64,000 nucleotides of DNA from Pseudomonas sp. MN1F (GCF_009391885.1 NZ_VZII01000024.1:44510-108509); one strand, 5' to 3'. Shown: positions 9,018 through 20,533, counted from the first letter of the stretch. Program-made: numbers and translations. The notes: generated from the letters alone by a model not told the origin.

Positions 9018-11489
9018 GTGGCCCACGAGCAACCCCAGGCCCCCGCCGAACTGACCCCGCCCGCCCAGCTGCCCTGGTTGCGCCGCCTGGCTGCCCGCCT
9101 GCTGGGCCGTGGCCTGACCCAACTGCAGGCCCAACACCGCGACTCCTGGTTCCTTGGCCACGTCACCGGCCAGCGCAGCGGCCATGCCGATGGCCTGCGC
9201 GAAGGCTTCGAGCGTGGCCGAGTGGAAGGCTACGAGGCCGGGCGCCAGGTGCTGGTGATCCGCGACGCCCGCCCGGCCACCGCCGCCGTGCCCGGGCAGG
9301 ACGACAACCTGTTCGACGATTGGCGCCTGCCGTTGAGCGCCGAGCTGAAAAAACGCTTCAAGGCCGACGTTGCCCAGCGCATGCCCGCCGAGGCCCAACC
9401 CAGCGCGGCGCAGTGGAAGCTGATCTTCAGCGACACGCCGTCCACCTGCGTGGTGGCCGGGGCCGGGGCGGGCAAGTCGACCTCGCTGGTGCTGCGCATC
9501 CTGCTGCTGCGTCACTACCTGGGCTACGAGCTGGACGCGATGACCGTGGTCACCTTCACCCGCGAATCGCGCAAGGACTTCATCAAGCGCCTGGTGCAGG
9601 TATTCGCCCTGTGGCAGCTCGACCTGCAACCGGCCAAGGCCCGCGAGCTGGTGCGGACCTTCCATTCGCGGATCCTGCCGCTGGTGCGCAGCTTGCCGGG
9701 CTTCGGCCAGGTGCGCGCGTTCGAGACCCTGGGCAACGAGATGCCGGCTGGCCGCGAGGCGGAGGCCGACAGCAACCCGTTCGACCTGCGCCTGAACGAT
9801 GCCCAGCGCCAACAGCTCAACCAGTGCTACAGCCAGTTGCTCGGCGCCAGCCCGCGCTTCGCCGAGATTGTCGCCACCTTGCGCCGCGAGGCCCTGCAAC
9901 TCAAGCCACTGGACCCGGACCACCCGGATGTGCAAAAGCGGGTGCAGGTCACCCAGCTGGCCGCCCAGCGTGACGAAGAATTGTGCGACGTGATCGAAGA
10001 CCTGTGGTTCGCCGCTGGCGCCTGGCCGATCAAGGGTATCGAGCCCTGCCGCGAAACCGTCGAGATCCGTGGTAGCCGGTTCCATGTGCATGGCCGCCTG
10101 CAAGGCCTTGATGCCTGGGTGGTGCTGGGCTTCGACCCGGCGGAAAGCGCCCAGTACCAACGCCCCGGCGCCAAGCTGGCAGTGCGAGCCGAGTGGGCGG
10201 TCAAGCGCACCTTGTTGCAGGCGTTCTGCGACAAACCGTTGATCTGGCTCGACAACTACGCCATGGCCCGGCGCCTGGCGGCATCGCTGGCCGGCGATGC
10301 CGTGGCCGGGCCCGGTTTCGAGTACAAGGTCAAAGGTGAGCTGGCCGCGGCGCCGCTGCTCGACGCCTTCGTCGGCGCCGCCAACTTCATCGAGAACCTT
10401 GGCCTGGAGGTAAACCCGGCCGTGGCGGCCATGAGCTTCCCGGCCGGCGACACCGACGCGCTGTTCTTCGAGGCCTTGGCCCTGTACTGGAAAGCCCTGG
10501 AAGCGCACCTGCTCGACCAGTCGCCACCGGTGATGAGCTACAACCGCATGTTCGCCCTGTTCGGCGAGAACAACCCGGAGAACCTGCGGCTGCTGCCCGA
10601 CCCGTTGCTGCGGCCACTGGCGCACTTGATGATCGACGAGTTCCAGGACGTTTCGCCGCAGATCGTCAGCTGGCTGCGCGCCAGCCTCGCGGAAATCCGC
10701 CGCCGTGGCCCGGCCATGCACACCGGGCGCAATGCCCAGCATGCCTCGCTGATGTGCGTGGGCGACGACTGGCAGTCGATCTATGGCTGGCGCGGCAGTT
10801 CGCCGAAGTACTTCATGGAGTTCACCAAGGCCTTCCCGTCACCGGCCAATACCCGGGTGATGCTGGTCGACAACTACCGCTGCCAGCAGCAGGTCATCGA
10901 TGCCGCCGAGCACCTGGTCAAAGGCACACCGGCCATTGCCGGCAAGAAGGCCCGCGCCAGTGGGCCGGCCGCCGAGCTGCCGGGTGCCCCGGTGCGGGTC
11001 TTCGACCGGGATGAGGCGGCGCTGGGCGAGACGCTGATCGAGCATTACCAGCGCGGGGAGTCGGTGATGATGCTGTACCGCAAGGGCAGCGACAAAGCCC
11101 TGATGAGCGAGCACCTGCAAAGCGTACTGCACGCCGAAGCCCAGTTGCCTGCCGAGCAACGGCGCCTGCGCCAGCTGACCTACCACAGTGCCAAGGGCTT
11201 GCAGGCCGATGCGGTGTTCATGCTAGGCGATTGCCAGTACCTGACCAGCTCGCCGTACAAGAACCAGGTGTACCGCCAGGCTGGCCTGGGCAAGGCCGGC
11301 GATGCCCAGCCGTTCGACACGGCGCAGAAGGAAGAGGTGCAGCGCCTGGCCTATGTCGCGGTGACCCGTGCGGTCAGGCACTGCTATTGGCATGTGGAGG
11401 CGGCCAACGCAGAAGCGATGGGCGTGCCGCGGGCGTCGAGCCAGGTGGATGGGCGGCAGGCCTTCTTCGAAGACCTGCGCGGCCAGTGA
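9018..11489 (+). CDS. UvrD/Rep-like superfamily 1 DNA helicase
   Basis: 823 residues from GTG 9018, chosen because GGAG lies 5 bases upstream; ATG 8973 and GTG 9012 are in frame but lack a ribosome site. About 145 N-terminal residues precede the helicase core and hold a repeated HADGLREGFERGRVEGYEAGR helical stretch resembling a tether or coiled-coil. Core motifs: Walker A AGAGAGKST near 150, QxxE/motif Ia VTFTRESRKDF, motif II IDEFQDVSPQ near 540, motif III GDDWQSIYGWRGS, motif IV YRCQQQVI, motif V TYHSAKGLQAD, motif VI YVAVTRAV near 780. It should move 3' to 5' on single strands and act in repair or restart. The stop directly abuts the stop of the convergent toxin gene. Confidence 0.87.
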   Translation: MAHEQPQAPAELTPPAQLPWLRRLAARLLGRGLTQLQAQHRDSWFLGHVTGQRSGHADGLREGFERGRVEGYEAGRQVLVIRDARPATAAVPGQDDNLFDDWRLPLSAELKKRFKADVAQRMPAEAQPSAAQWKLIFSDTPSTCVVAGAGAGKSTSLVLRILLLRHYLGYELDAMTVVTFTRESRKDFIKRLVQVFALWQLDLQPAKARELVRTFHSRILPLVRSLPGFGQVRAFETLGNEMPAGREAEADSNPFDLRLNDAQRQQLNQCYSQLLGASPRFAEIVATLRREALQLKPLDPDHPDVQKRVQVTQLAAQRDEELCDVIEDLWFAAGAWPIKGIEPCRETVEIRGSRFHVHGRLQGLDAWVVLGFDPAESAQYQRPGAKLAVRAEWAVKRTLLQAFCDKPLIWLDNYAMARRLAASLAGDAVAGPGFEYKVKGELAAAPLLDAFVGAANFIENLGLEVNPAVAAMSFPAGDTDALFFEALALYWKALEAHLLDQSPPVMSYNRMFALFGENNPENLRLLPDPLLRPLAHLMIDEFQDVSPQIVSWLRASLAEIRRRGPAMHTGRNAQHASLMCVGDDWQSIYGWRGSSPKYFMEFTKAFPSPANTRVMLVDNYRCQQQVIDAAEHLVKGTPAIAGKKARASGPAAELPGAPVRVFDRDEAALGETLIEHYQRGESVMMLYRKGSDKALMSEHLQSVLHAEAQLPAEQRRLRQLTYHSAKGLQADAVFMLGDCQYLTSSPYKNQVYRQAGLGKAGDAQPFDTAQKEEVQRLAYVAVTRAVRHCYWHVEAANAEAMGVPRASSQVDGRQAFFEDLRGQ

Positions 11490-14400
11490 TCACGCGTCCA
11501 AAGTTTCCACTTGCCGGGTAAGGCTCAGCAGCAGGCCGTCCTCGACCTCTTGCTGCGCGCGCGTCAAGGCGTCCATGGCATCCTTGAACGCTGCCTCCTC
11601 GAGTGGCACGCGCCGTAGCATGCCGCTTGCGTCCAAAGGCGAATCCGGCATGGCTGCGCTCAGCACCCGGGTTATGGCGCTGTCAAGTCGGGGGACGGGG
11701 TCGTATTGTTCATCCCAGCAATGGAACAGGTAGTCGACGCCGGGCCGCCAGAAATCGGTTATAGCTTCGAACTGGCTGGCATATCTGGCTTTTAGGTAGT
11801 CAACCCAGACCGGTTCCCCGATCATCCAACGCTGCCGGGCCGCAACGTCGGCATCGCGTTCGAGCACGGCCGCGCCTACGTTGTCGATGATCGTCTGGTT
11901 GATCCTTGCAGCACTTCGATAAAGCATGCCGCGGCTGGGCTCGGGAAAGTCGAGGTGCTCGGCCAGGGACTGTCGCAGGGCGAGGCGGACCTCAATGTCA
12001 TCGACCGCGCCCGTTTGCAGGTCCACATCAGGGTAGGCTGCAGGGTAGTCCAACGCGTCGTAGGGCGGTAATTCATCGTCCAGGGCCTTGTTCAACAGCG
12101 CCTGTTTGCGCAGATTGCGCTGGAGGCTGATGCGATCTGCCAGGTGGTTGACCTGTTCCCGGCGATACAGCTGGCGATACAGGTCGACAAGCGGTTTGGC
12201 GCTGCCCTGTGCCTGGCCCGCTGCCCGATCGGCCAGCAATTCGACCTCCAAAGCGCTGAAGGCATCGGCGCCGGCATCGCCACAGGTGGGAGGGAAGAGT
12301 CTCGCCACCGCCGTCAGGCGCTCTCGCAGCGCAGTGTCTTCACCGGCTTGCTCCAGCAGTGACCATACCCGCGTGCGCAGGCCGTGTGGATCGCGTTGCG
12401 CTTCCTTCGAGTAGGTCAGGCGTTCGAACACGGCTTGCAGGTCACCATTTTCGTCCTCGTCGAACAGGTCGGCCCAGAGCTGATCCTGCTGGCTGCTCGC
12501 CGAGTCTCGCCAAAACCCCTGCCATTCAGGCCGCTCGGGCGTGTGCTCGAAGGCGTTCACACCGCTGGCGCGCAAGCGCCTTAATGATTCGGCCTCGATA
12601 TTGTTGTAGTTGAACAGCCAGTTGCGTTCAGGCAGCCGGGCGGCGACATCGCGTGCATACGGGCTGCGGAGTATGTTGGCGAGGTCCTGGATATGGTGGA
12701 TGCGGTTGAACGACAGGTCCAGATAACGCAACTGATACTGTGGCTGGCTCATCAAGGTGGTGAGGCCCTTGGGCCATGCCTGCAACTCGCTGTTGTTCAA
12801 GTTCAGATGCCGGAGCCGAGCCATGAAACTGACATCGGGTGCGTGTTGCAAGGGATTGAAGTCCAGGTCCAGCTGTTGCGGATGGACCAGATCCTGGAAC
12901 TTTGCAGCCAGACCTTCATCGAGTGTGATGCGGTTGCTCCCCAGCCTCAGCACATCCAGCGGCAACTTGCTCAGGAAGGCCAATGTGTCTTCGTCAAGTG
13001 TCAGCCGGTTGCGACGCAGGTTCAGCTGGCGCAGGTCCGGCATCGCGGCCAGCACCCGCTGCGCAGTGGGTGAAAGGGATTGCAGGGCATTGCTGGTCAG
13101 GTCCAGCGAGCGCAATTTGTGCACTGACCCGAGCACCTGATACAGCGCCTCTGCATTTATTTCCGGGTTGCCGGTCACTTCCAGCGTTTGCAGGTTGGGG
13201 AAGCAGGAAAGGAACTGTTCATTCAGATGCTGCAGTTCCAGCTGGGTCAGTTTCAGTTCCCGGATGTGCGGCATGCGGGCGCTGATTGCGGGTAAATCCG
13301 CCAGACGCATGCGTTCCAGCTCCAGCTGGTTGCTCCCACCTTCGCGACGCCAGGCCCGTTTGAGTTGCTCGGCACATTGTTGTCTGTCCAGACGATCGTC
13401 CAGGCCCTGCGCATTCGCGACCCATTCGTTCAGGTCATGCTCGAGGCTGCGCAACTCTGCCTGCAACCGGCCAATAGCGGCTCCGAGGTCGCCGGTCTCG
13501 CTCAATTCGGCCTGCAAGGCCGTAAACTGGCGACTGTCCAAGTCAGGGAACAGTGAGCGCAGCCGCCGCGCAGCAACACTCGCACTGAGGTTGGCTGCGC
13601 CGCGACCGCTGAGCGGGTAACCGATACGCCCATGGGCCAGGCGCATGGGCGTGCGAAAACCGGGCTTGATCGCTTGCTGGCCAAGCAGCGTGGCACAGCC
13701 GGGGCGGTCGGCAAGCGCGATATCCAGCAATTGGGCTTCGCTCGCGTGCGGATGTGCAGTTTGCAGGGCTTCGCCCAGCAACTGGCTATCAGCATTGGCC
13801 AGGCTGGGCCGGTACAGGCCCAGCAAGGCACGGTCAAGGCGGGCGCGGGCTTGCAGGTAGCGGGCTTCTTCAGCCACGCGCAAGGGCACGCGGCCACTCG
13901 CCATGCGTTGTCGTTCGCTGCTGCCGGCATGGGCTACCAGCTCTTCCAGTGCGCTAGCGGGCAAGCCGGAAAACTGGCTGCCGAGCGTCTGCGCGGCGGC
14001 GCCGGGAGACGTTTGTTGGCGCTTGAGCATGCTGTCGAAGATGTCGCTGCGGCGTTCTGTCAAACGCTTCGCCAATTGCTCATCCAGCGCGCGTGCGCGC
14101 TGTTGCGGCGCAATGCCTGGCAGCAACTGTTGCACGGCTTGCTCATCCATCTGCTCCACGACGACGCTGCTCAGGTTACCTGAGTCGAGGTCTTCCCGGC
14201 CGATCTCGATGGATAATGCATCGGGGGCATCTTCAGCGCCGAAGTAGACGGCATCCCCCCACTTTTCAGCCCCCGTGAACACCTTCAGCCGGTAACGTGC
14301 TGGCCAGCCCGGCATGCCGGTCAGTTCCGGCAGCACGAAATGCTTGTAGGCCGCCAGGGGCAGGCCGTGGCGCACCCGGGTGATGATGCTCTGGGTTTCC

Positions 14401-16364
14401 TTATCCAGGCGCAGGCGCAGCAAGGTATCGGCCAGCAACGCGGGTGGGCGTGCGCCGCTGATCTGGCTGTGGCGCAGACTGTCTGCATCGCCACCGGCAA
14501 TGCGCAGGGCCGTGAGTTGTTCCGAGGGTTCAAGGCCGTTGCTGAACTGGCCAAGCCCGTTCAGCAGTTTGCTGTCGTCCCATGCGAGCGGGTCGTCATG
14601 TTCCAGCTGCCAACGTTTGTCACCCAGATAGCGCAATGACGGGCTATAGGCATCGGGGGTTTGAGGATGGCGGACACGCCATCTTCCGTCCGTGCCTTTG
14701 AACACTTCGTACAACTCCCCCTCAAGCAGCACATGGTCTTTGCCACCAATGACGTAGAGTCCCTGGTCGTTGGTTTGCGCGTCTGCGGGCAGTACTTCTT
14801 CGCTGACATAAGCGCGCATATCGGGCTGCCAGAGGCTTTGCCGGCCACCTTTCCAGACGCTTTGCAGTGCATCGACAAACCCCGACGCCTTGAGCAGTTT
14901 TGCACCGACGGCAAAGCCGCCGATCGTGGCCGCATTGATGGCCAGCGATTCCAGTTGCAGCAATGCTTCATGGGTATCGCCGTTCTCCCAGGCTTCAAAG
15001 CCGGTGAACACCGAATCCATGATGTCGTAGGCGAACACGCCGAGCATGACGACATCTAGCCCAGGCACAAAGAACGCAGCCACATTCAGCACGCTCATGC
15101 CGGCGTCAAGCCACCGCGCAAGCCGTTCCTTGCGTGCTTTGGCATCGACATCGGCGGTGGGAACCGCGATTGTTCGGGCATCAGCTTTCAGGCGCCGCGT
15201 GTGGTTGCGGTACAGCACCGGCCAGATGGGCAGCGCCAGCTTGGCAGAGTCGAACTGCACCTTGGGATTCACAGCGGGCTTGCGCCCGGATGGGGTTTGT
15301 TCGAACAGGGCCTTATCCAGCTTGTCGGTGAGTTCGGCTTGTTTGTCCTGGTCAGCGAATGCGATCAGGAGGCGGCGAAACGTGCTTTGCAGCAAGCGCT
15401 GGCGCAAATGCGCACCGGCCTTCTGTAACGAGGGGAATTCCCTGAGTGGTTGCTCCTGATCCTGAGGCATGTAGAGCATGCACGGGTTGGCCTGGTCGGT
15501 GCGATCCGGGCCGATCAGCAGGACATCATTCAGCGGGATGCCGAACAGGCTGAAGCGCCAGCAGTGCAGCGAGTCGTCGGCATAGCGCGGTGTAGGGTGG
15601 TTATCGCACAGCTGGGTCAACGCATTACGCCCCTTCAGCGTCAAGAGGTTTTTCAGGTAGGCAGTCATTGCCTGGGTTTTCAGCGCTTGGCGGCTTGCGT
15701 CAATCCATCGCTGTTCGATCTCTGCTTGCCCAGGCCCTTCGTAAATGGCTTGCAGGTGGTCTTGATAGCGCTGGCCCAGGTCCAGCGCTCGGCATTGATC
15801 GATGAACATCTGTGGCGCGAGGCCGCGGGGTCTTTTGTTGCTGCCAGGGCCTTGGGTCAAGGTGTCATAGGGGCCTACTTCCTCAGACCCGGCAAAATTA
15901 TGCAGGGCGGCTTCCAGCAGGGAGCGTGGTTGCGGTGGCCCGTCGGGTTCGGTGATGAAGGGTTGGGGCTGGTCCAGTGAAATCTCCAGGCCGGGCGGGT
16001 TTGTTTGCTCAATGAACACCTTGTAGGGCTGGTGGATGTATTGGGCCTGGTCCACCTCGACATCCAGGCCCAATTGCTGGCTCAGCAACGGTTTGCAGAA
16101 CTCATGGATCTGCTTGAAGCCCTTGAGCGCGCCGCGTAACGCCTTGAACTGTGTATCGCGATCGCCAATGAGTTGCCGCACAAGCGCCTGGTCGTCCGGG
16201 CTGGCTGCAGCGTACCAGCTGTACGGCGCGCCATTTTCATCCAGGTAGTCCTTGCGTACGGCCTGCACGATGCGGCGAGTATGCTCAGGATGCATCGTGC
16301 GCGCCCAGAGGGGCAGGCTGCGGTCGATCTGGGCTTGATGGTAGGGCGTGGGTGGGGTTGTCAT
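11490..16364 (-). CDS. Large LRR protein with dermonecrotic-toxin-like N-terminus and NEL E3 ubiquitin ligase domain
   Basis: 1624 residues from ATG 16364, preceded by CAGGAG; ATG 16463 is in frame but gives 33 extra residues with no ribosome site. Residues 1-900 resemble the large Pseudomonas toxin N-terminal region, with two hydrophobic helices near 415-500 (VLNVAAFFVPGLDVVMLGVF and AINAATIGGFAVGAKLL) that could serve membrane translocation. Leucine-rich repeats span about 1010-1230 (LRSLDLTSNAL, LRQLNLRRNRL, LRYLDLSFNRI). The C-terminal 300 residues match the NEL fold of IpaH/SlrP; the likely catalytic cysteine is Cys1361 in TCGDAGADAF, fitting the family C-x-D motif. NEL ligases tag eukaryotic proteins with ubiquitin after delivery into host cells. 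No signal peptide and no secretion genes nearby; target unknown. Confidence 0.87.
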   Translation of the reverse strand: MTTPPTPYHQAQIDRSLPLWARTMHPEHTRRIVQAVRKDYLDENGAPYSWYAAASPDDQALVRQLIGDRDTQFKALRGALKGFKQIHEFCKPLLSQQLGLDVEVDQAQYIHQPYKVFIEQTNPPGLEISLDQPQPFITEPDGPPQPRSLLEAALHNFAGSEEVGPYDTLTQGPGSNKRPRGLAPQMFIDQCRALDLGQRYQDHLQAIYEGPGQAEIEQRWIDASRQALKTQAMTAYLKNLLTLKGRNALTQLCDNHPTPRYADDSLHCWRFSLFGIPLNDVLLIGPDRTDQANPCMLYMPQDQEQPLREFPSLQKAGAHLRQRLLQSTFRRLLIAFADQDKQAELTDKLDKALFEQTPSGRKPAVNPKVQFDSAKLALPIWPVLYRNHTRRLKADARTIAVPTADVDAKARKERLARWLDAGMSVLNVAAFFVPGLDVVMLGVFAYDIMDSVFTGFEAWENGDTHEALLQLESLAINAATIGGFAVGAKLLKASGFVDALQSVWKGGRQSLWQPDMRAYVSEEVLPADAQTNDQGLYVIGGKDHVLLEGELYEVFKGTDGRWRVRHPQTPDAYSPSLRYLGDKRWQLEHDDPLAWDDSKLLNGLGQFSNGLEPSEQLTALRIAGGDADSLRHSQISGARPPALLADTLLRLRLDKETQSIITRVRHGLPLAAYKHFVLPELTGMPGWPARYRLKVFTGAEKWGDAVYFGAEDAPDALSIEIGREDLDSGNLSSVVVEQMDEQAVQQLLPGIAPQQRARALDEQLAKRLTERRSDIFDSMLKRQQTSPGAAAQTLGSQFSGLPASALEELVAHAGSSERQRMASGRVPLRVAEEARYLQARARLDRALLGLYRPSLANADSQLLGEALQTAHPHASEAQLLDIALADRPGCATLLGQQAIKPGFRTPMRLAHGRIGYPLSGRGAANLSASVAARRLRSLFPDLDSRQFTALQAELSETGDLGAAIGRLQAELRSLEHDLNEWVANAQGLDDRLDRQQCAEQLKRAWRREGGSNQLELERMRLADLPAISARMPHIRELKLTQLELQHLNEQFLSCFPNLQTLEVTGNPEINAEALYQVLGSVHKLRSLDLTSNALQSLSPTAQRVLAAMPDLRQLNLRRNRLTLDEDTLAFLSKLPLDVLRLGSNRITLDEGLAAKFQDLVHPQQLDLDFNPLQHAPDVSFMARLRHLNLNNSELQAWPKGLTTLMSQPQYQLRYLDLSFNRIHHIQDLANILRSPYARDVAARLPERNWLFNYNNIEAESLRRLRASGVNAFEHTPERPEWQGFWRDSASSQQDQLWADLFDEDENGDLQAVFERLTYSKEAQRDPHGLRTRVWSLLEQAGEDTALRERLTAVARLFPPTCGDAGADAFSALEVELLADRAAGQAQGSAKPLVDLYRQLYRREQVNHLADRISLQRNLRKQALLNKALDDELPPYDALDYPAAYPDVDLQTGAVDDIEVRLALRQSLAEHLDFPEPSRGMLYRSAARINQTIIDNVGAAVLERDADVAARQRWMIGEPVWVDYLKARYASQFEAITDFWRPGVDYLFHCWDEQYDPVPRLDSAITRVLSAAMPDSPLDASGMLRRVPLEEAAFKDAMDALTRAQQEVEDGLLLSLTRQVETLDA

Positions 16365-16538
16365 GCTGATGGTACTCCTGTCGAAAGAAGCGCCATTCGG
16401 CAGCCTGCGCGGCAGCAGAGGGTGGTAGTTAGTTGCTTGCACGGGTCGGTCCTGTGCATGCAAGGGTCGGGGAGAGGCCAGCGTGGCCAGGCCGACTGAG
16501 GGATGGTGGGGAACGGCATGTTGTCAGGGAGAACTCCA

Positions 16539-17465
16539 ATGCATTCGCTGTGCAGTCCCAAGGATCATTTGCTGGACCTCGATGGTATTGAAATTGCGGT
16601 ACGCACCTGGGGGCCAGAAGACGGCATCCCGGTGCTGGCCTTGCATGGCTGGCTGGACAATGCGGCCTCGTTCGAGCGCCTGGGGCCGTTGCTGGAAGGC
16701 TGCTTCGTGGTGGCCCCCGACCTGGTCGGCCATGGTCGCTCCGATCACCGCCGCCATGACAGTGGCTATTACCTCTGGGAGCACGCCGAGGACATGCTGG
16801 CGGTCACCGACAGCCTGGGCCTGTCCCAGTTTCACGTGCTCGCCCACGGCATGGGCACCGGCATCGCCTCGCTGCTGGCCGCCATGACCAGTGGCATCGC
16901 CAGCATGATCTTCCTCGATGGCATCGGCGCGCCGTTCACCGTGGCCGAGGATGATCGCGTGCAGCACCTGGCGCGCGCCTATCGGCTGAAGAAAATGGTC
17001 CAGCGCAGCCAGTTGCAAGGTTTTGGCGAGCCTGATGGCAGCCGGTTCGACAACCTGGAAACCGCCCTCGAACAACGGCGCAAGCGCCTGGAGGGTGAGC
17101 TGTCGGAGGATGCCGCACGGCTGCTGGCCCTGCGCGACCTGTTGCAGCTGGCCGATGGCTATTGCTGGCGCCACGACCCACGGCTGGTGCTGCCCGAGCC
17201 CATGCCCCTGACCGAGCGTGAGGCGTGTGACCTGCTGCGGGAAATCCGCTGCCCGTTGTACCTGATGTTCGGCAGGCAGGGCGCATTCACCGGCAACGGT
17301 TTCGAACAGCGCCAGGCGGCGCTGCCGGGCCATGCCAAGGTGTCCTGGCACCCCGGTGGGCACCATTTCCACCTGGAGGCGCCGGACCGGGCACTGGTCG
17401 ATCAGATCCTGCGCATTCTGGCCCGCCATGAGGGAGGGCTGCTGCAGCGCCTGGTGAACGAATAG
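16539..17465 (+). CDS. Alpha/beta hydrolase fold protein lacking the nucleophilic serine
   Basis: 308 residues from ATG 16539, which has GGGAGA 8 bases upstream; ATG 16503 and 16518 are alternatives. The fold is clear: LALHGWLDNAASF (oxyanion loop), DLVGHGRSDHR, and a late GGHHFHLEAP supplying the histidine. The nucleophile elbow, however, reads LAHGMGTG where family members have G-H-S-M-G-G: the serine is glycine. The usual acid position (LMFGRQGAF) also has no Asp. The overall sequence is close to the serine hydrolase-like (SERHL) group. It may be a non-catalytic binding protein, or use another mechanism. It is a single gene between the toxin and a VOC gene 62 bases downstream. Confidence 0.82.
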   Translation: MHSLCSPKDHLLDLDGIEIAVRTWGPEDGIPVLALHGWLDNAASFERLGPLLEGCFVVAPDLVGHGRSDHRRHDSGYYLWEHAEDMLAVTDSLGLSQFHVLAHGMGTGIASLLAAMTSGIASMIFLDGIGAPFTVAEDDRVQHLARAYRLKKMVQRSQLQGFGEPDGSRFDNLETALEQRRKRLEGELSEDAARLLALRDLLQLADGYCWRHDPRLVLPEPMPLTEREACDLLREIRCPLYLMFGRQGAFTGNGFEQRQAALPGHAKVSWHPGGHHFHLEAPDRALVDQILRILARHEGGLLQRLVNE

Positions 17466-17527
17466 CGAGTGATGGCCAGCCTGCCGGCTCCTGCGCTAAG
17501 GTGACGAACACCTCAAGGAGCGCTGGC

Positions 17528-17962
17528 ATGCGACCGTTCGCCATCAAGCACATCGACCACCTGGTATTGCGGGTCAGCGACCTGCAGCGCAGCGTGGCCT
17601 TCTACCGCGACCTGCTGGGCTGCACGGTCAGCCGTGAGCGCCCGGACCTGGGCATGGTTCACCTGGCGACCGGCACGGCGATGATCGACCTGGTGACGCT
17701 CGACGGCCCACTAGGCCGGCCGGGTGGTGCGGCGCCGGGGGCCGAAGGGCGCAACCTGCATCACTTCTGCCTGCGTATCGAACCCTTCGATGAACAGGCC
17801 CTTACAGCCTACCTGGAGGCGGCAGGGGTGTCGGTCGAAGCGGCCGAGAAACGCTATGGCGCCGAAGGCGAAGGGCTGTCGCTGTACTGCTTCGACCCTG
17901 ATGGCAATCAGGTCGAGCTCAAGGGCCCGGTCGAGGCCGAGGTGCAGCGGTTTCTGGGGTGA
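17528..17962 (+). CDS. VOC family protein (glyoxalase/dioxygenase superfamily)
   Basis: 144 residues, with AAGGAG 7 bases before ATG 17528. One pair of beta-alpha-beta-beta-beta modules: IDHLVLRVSDLQRSVAFYRDLLG opens the first, and LHHFCLRIEPF with CFDPDGNQVELKG close the second. The conserved His (IDHLV), the second His (LHHFC) and the Glu (VELKG) could bind a metal. It resembles small single-domain VOC proteins annotated as virulence-associated in enterobacteria, whose substrate is not settled. Same strand as the preceding hydrolase. Confidence 0.85.
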   Translation: MRPFAIKHIDHLVLRVSDLQRSVAFYRDLLGCTVSRERPDLGMVHLATGTAMIDLVTLDGPLGRPGGAAPGAEGRNLHHFCLRIEPFDEQALTAYLEAAGVSVEAAEKRYGAEGEGLSLYCFDPDGNQVELKGPVEAEVQRFLG

Positions 17963-18151
17963 TGGCATCTGGCGATGCTGGCAAGTGGATATTGCGGCAA
18001 AGCCGATTATGCTTCAATTACCTTGCTGCGATCCGAGGCAGCTGACCTCGTCGTGCTTCGCGCAACCAATGCTAGCCCTAGGGCCTGGGTGCGACGGTGA
18101 AATGGGTGTGAGGTACTCCGGCCTGCGATAACGACAAGACGGAGGCACACC

Positions 18152-19825
<1,674 letters not shown>

Positions 19826-19833
19826 GCAGGCCT

Positions 19834-19874
19834 GGCCTCTTCGCGGCTAAAGCCGCTACAGCCGCGAAGAGGCC
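19834..19874. repeat. REP-like palindrome, probable terminator
   Basis: A 15-bp perfect stem (GGCCTCTTCGCGGCT and its complement) with an 11-base loop. It contains the TTCGCGGC core of P. putida-group repeats and lies between two convergent genes. Confidence 0.75.
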
Positions 19875-19888
19875 GGTACAGGTACACC

Positions 19889-20458
19889 TCAATCGAAATA
19901 GCCCCGCAGGCTGAAGGCGTACCCGGTATCCACTCCCTTGGCCTCACCCCGGCTCCAGCGCTTCTTCAGCACGAATTCAAAAGCCGGTTCGTACAGCCCG
20001 TCCCTGATCAGCGCCCCTGCCAGCACCTCGACGTCGTACCAGCCGTTGTCCAGCTCGATCATCGGCCGCCCCGGCACCTGATAGCGGGCCAGCAGGTCAC
20101 CCAGCGTCTTGGGGGTGAAGTGCTGCAGGACGCGCCACGTGTACAGCATCACCGCACGGTTCTCGACTTGCAGCACATAGCCGTTGCGTCGGTGCTTGAG
20201 GCGGCTGCCGGGTTCGAGCAAGGCCGGCGTGTGGCCATCGAGGGTGAACACGATGTGATAGGGCAGGTTGTCGACCCCCGCCAGCGGTACCACCACGCCT
20301 TCGGCCACGGCCTTGTCGCCGCTGTCGTTGCTGGTGAACTCGCGGGCCAGGTCGTCGGACAGGTGATTTTCGTGTTTGAAACGATCGAGCAGCTGGATAT
20401 CACCCAGCAGGAAATAGTCGACCAGGTCGTTGAGCACTTCGCTGAATTCGTGGCGCAT
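19889..20458 (-). CDS. Unrecognised conserved-looking protein
   Basis: 189 residues from ATG 20458, with AAGGA 8 bases upstream. No signal peptide and no membrane helix. Hydrophobic and acidic stretches alternate as in a mixed alpha/beta soluble protein (DLVDYFLLGDIQLLDRF, then GRPMIELDNGWYDVEVLAG near the C-terminus). The C-terminal end is aromatic (YAFSLRGYFD). I cannot assign a family. It could be co-transcribed with the VOC gene upstream at 20534-20920, the gap being 75 bases. Confidence 0.7.
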   Translation of the reverse strand: MRHEFSEVLNDLVDYFLLGDIQLLDRFKHENHLSDDLAREFTSNDSGDKAVAEGVVVPLAGVDNLPYHIVFTLDGHTPALLEPGSRLKHRRNGYVLQVENRAVMLYTWRVLQHFTPKTLGDLLARYQVPGRPMIELDNGWYDVEVLAGALIRDGLYEPAFEFVLKKRWSRGEAKGVDTGYAFSLRGYFD

Positions 20459-20533
20459 CTGTTTTCCTTGTTGTGGCGCACGGGATACAGCTGCAATGTA
20501 GCCAATGGCAGCATTGGCTGCCATGGGCGTTGC

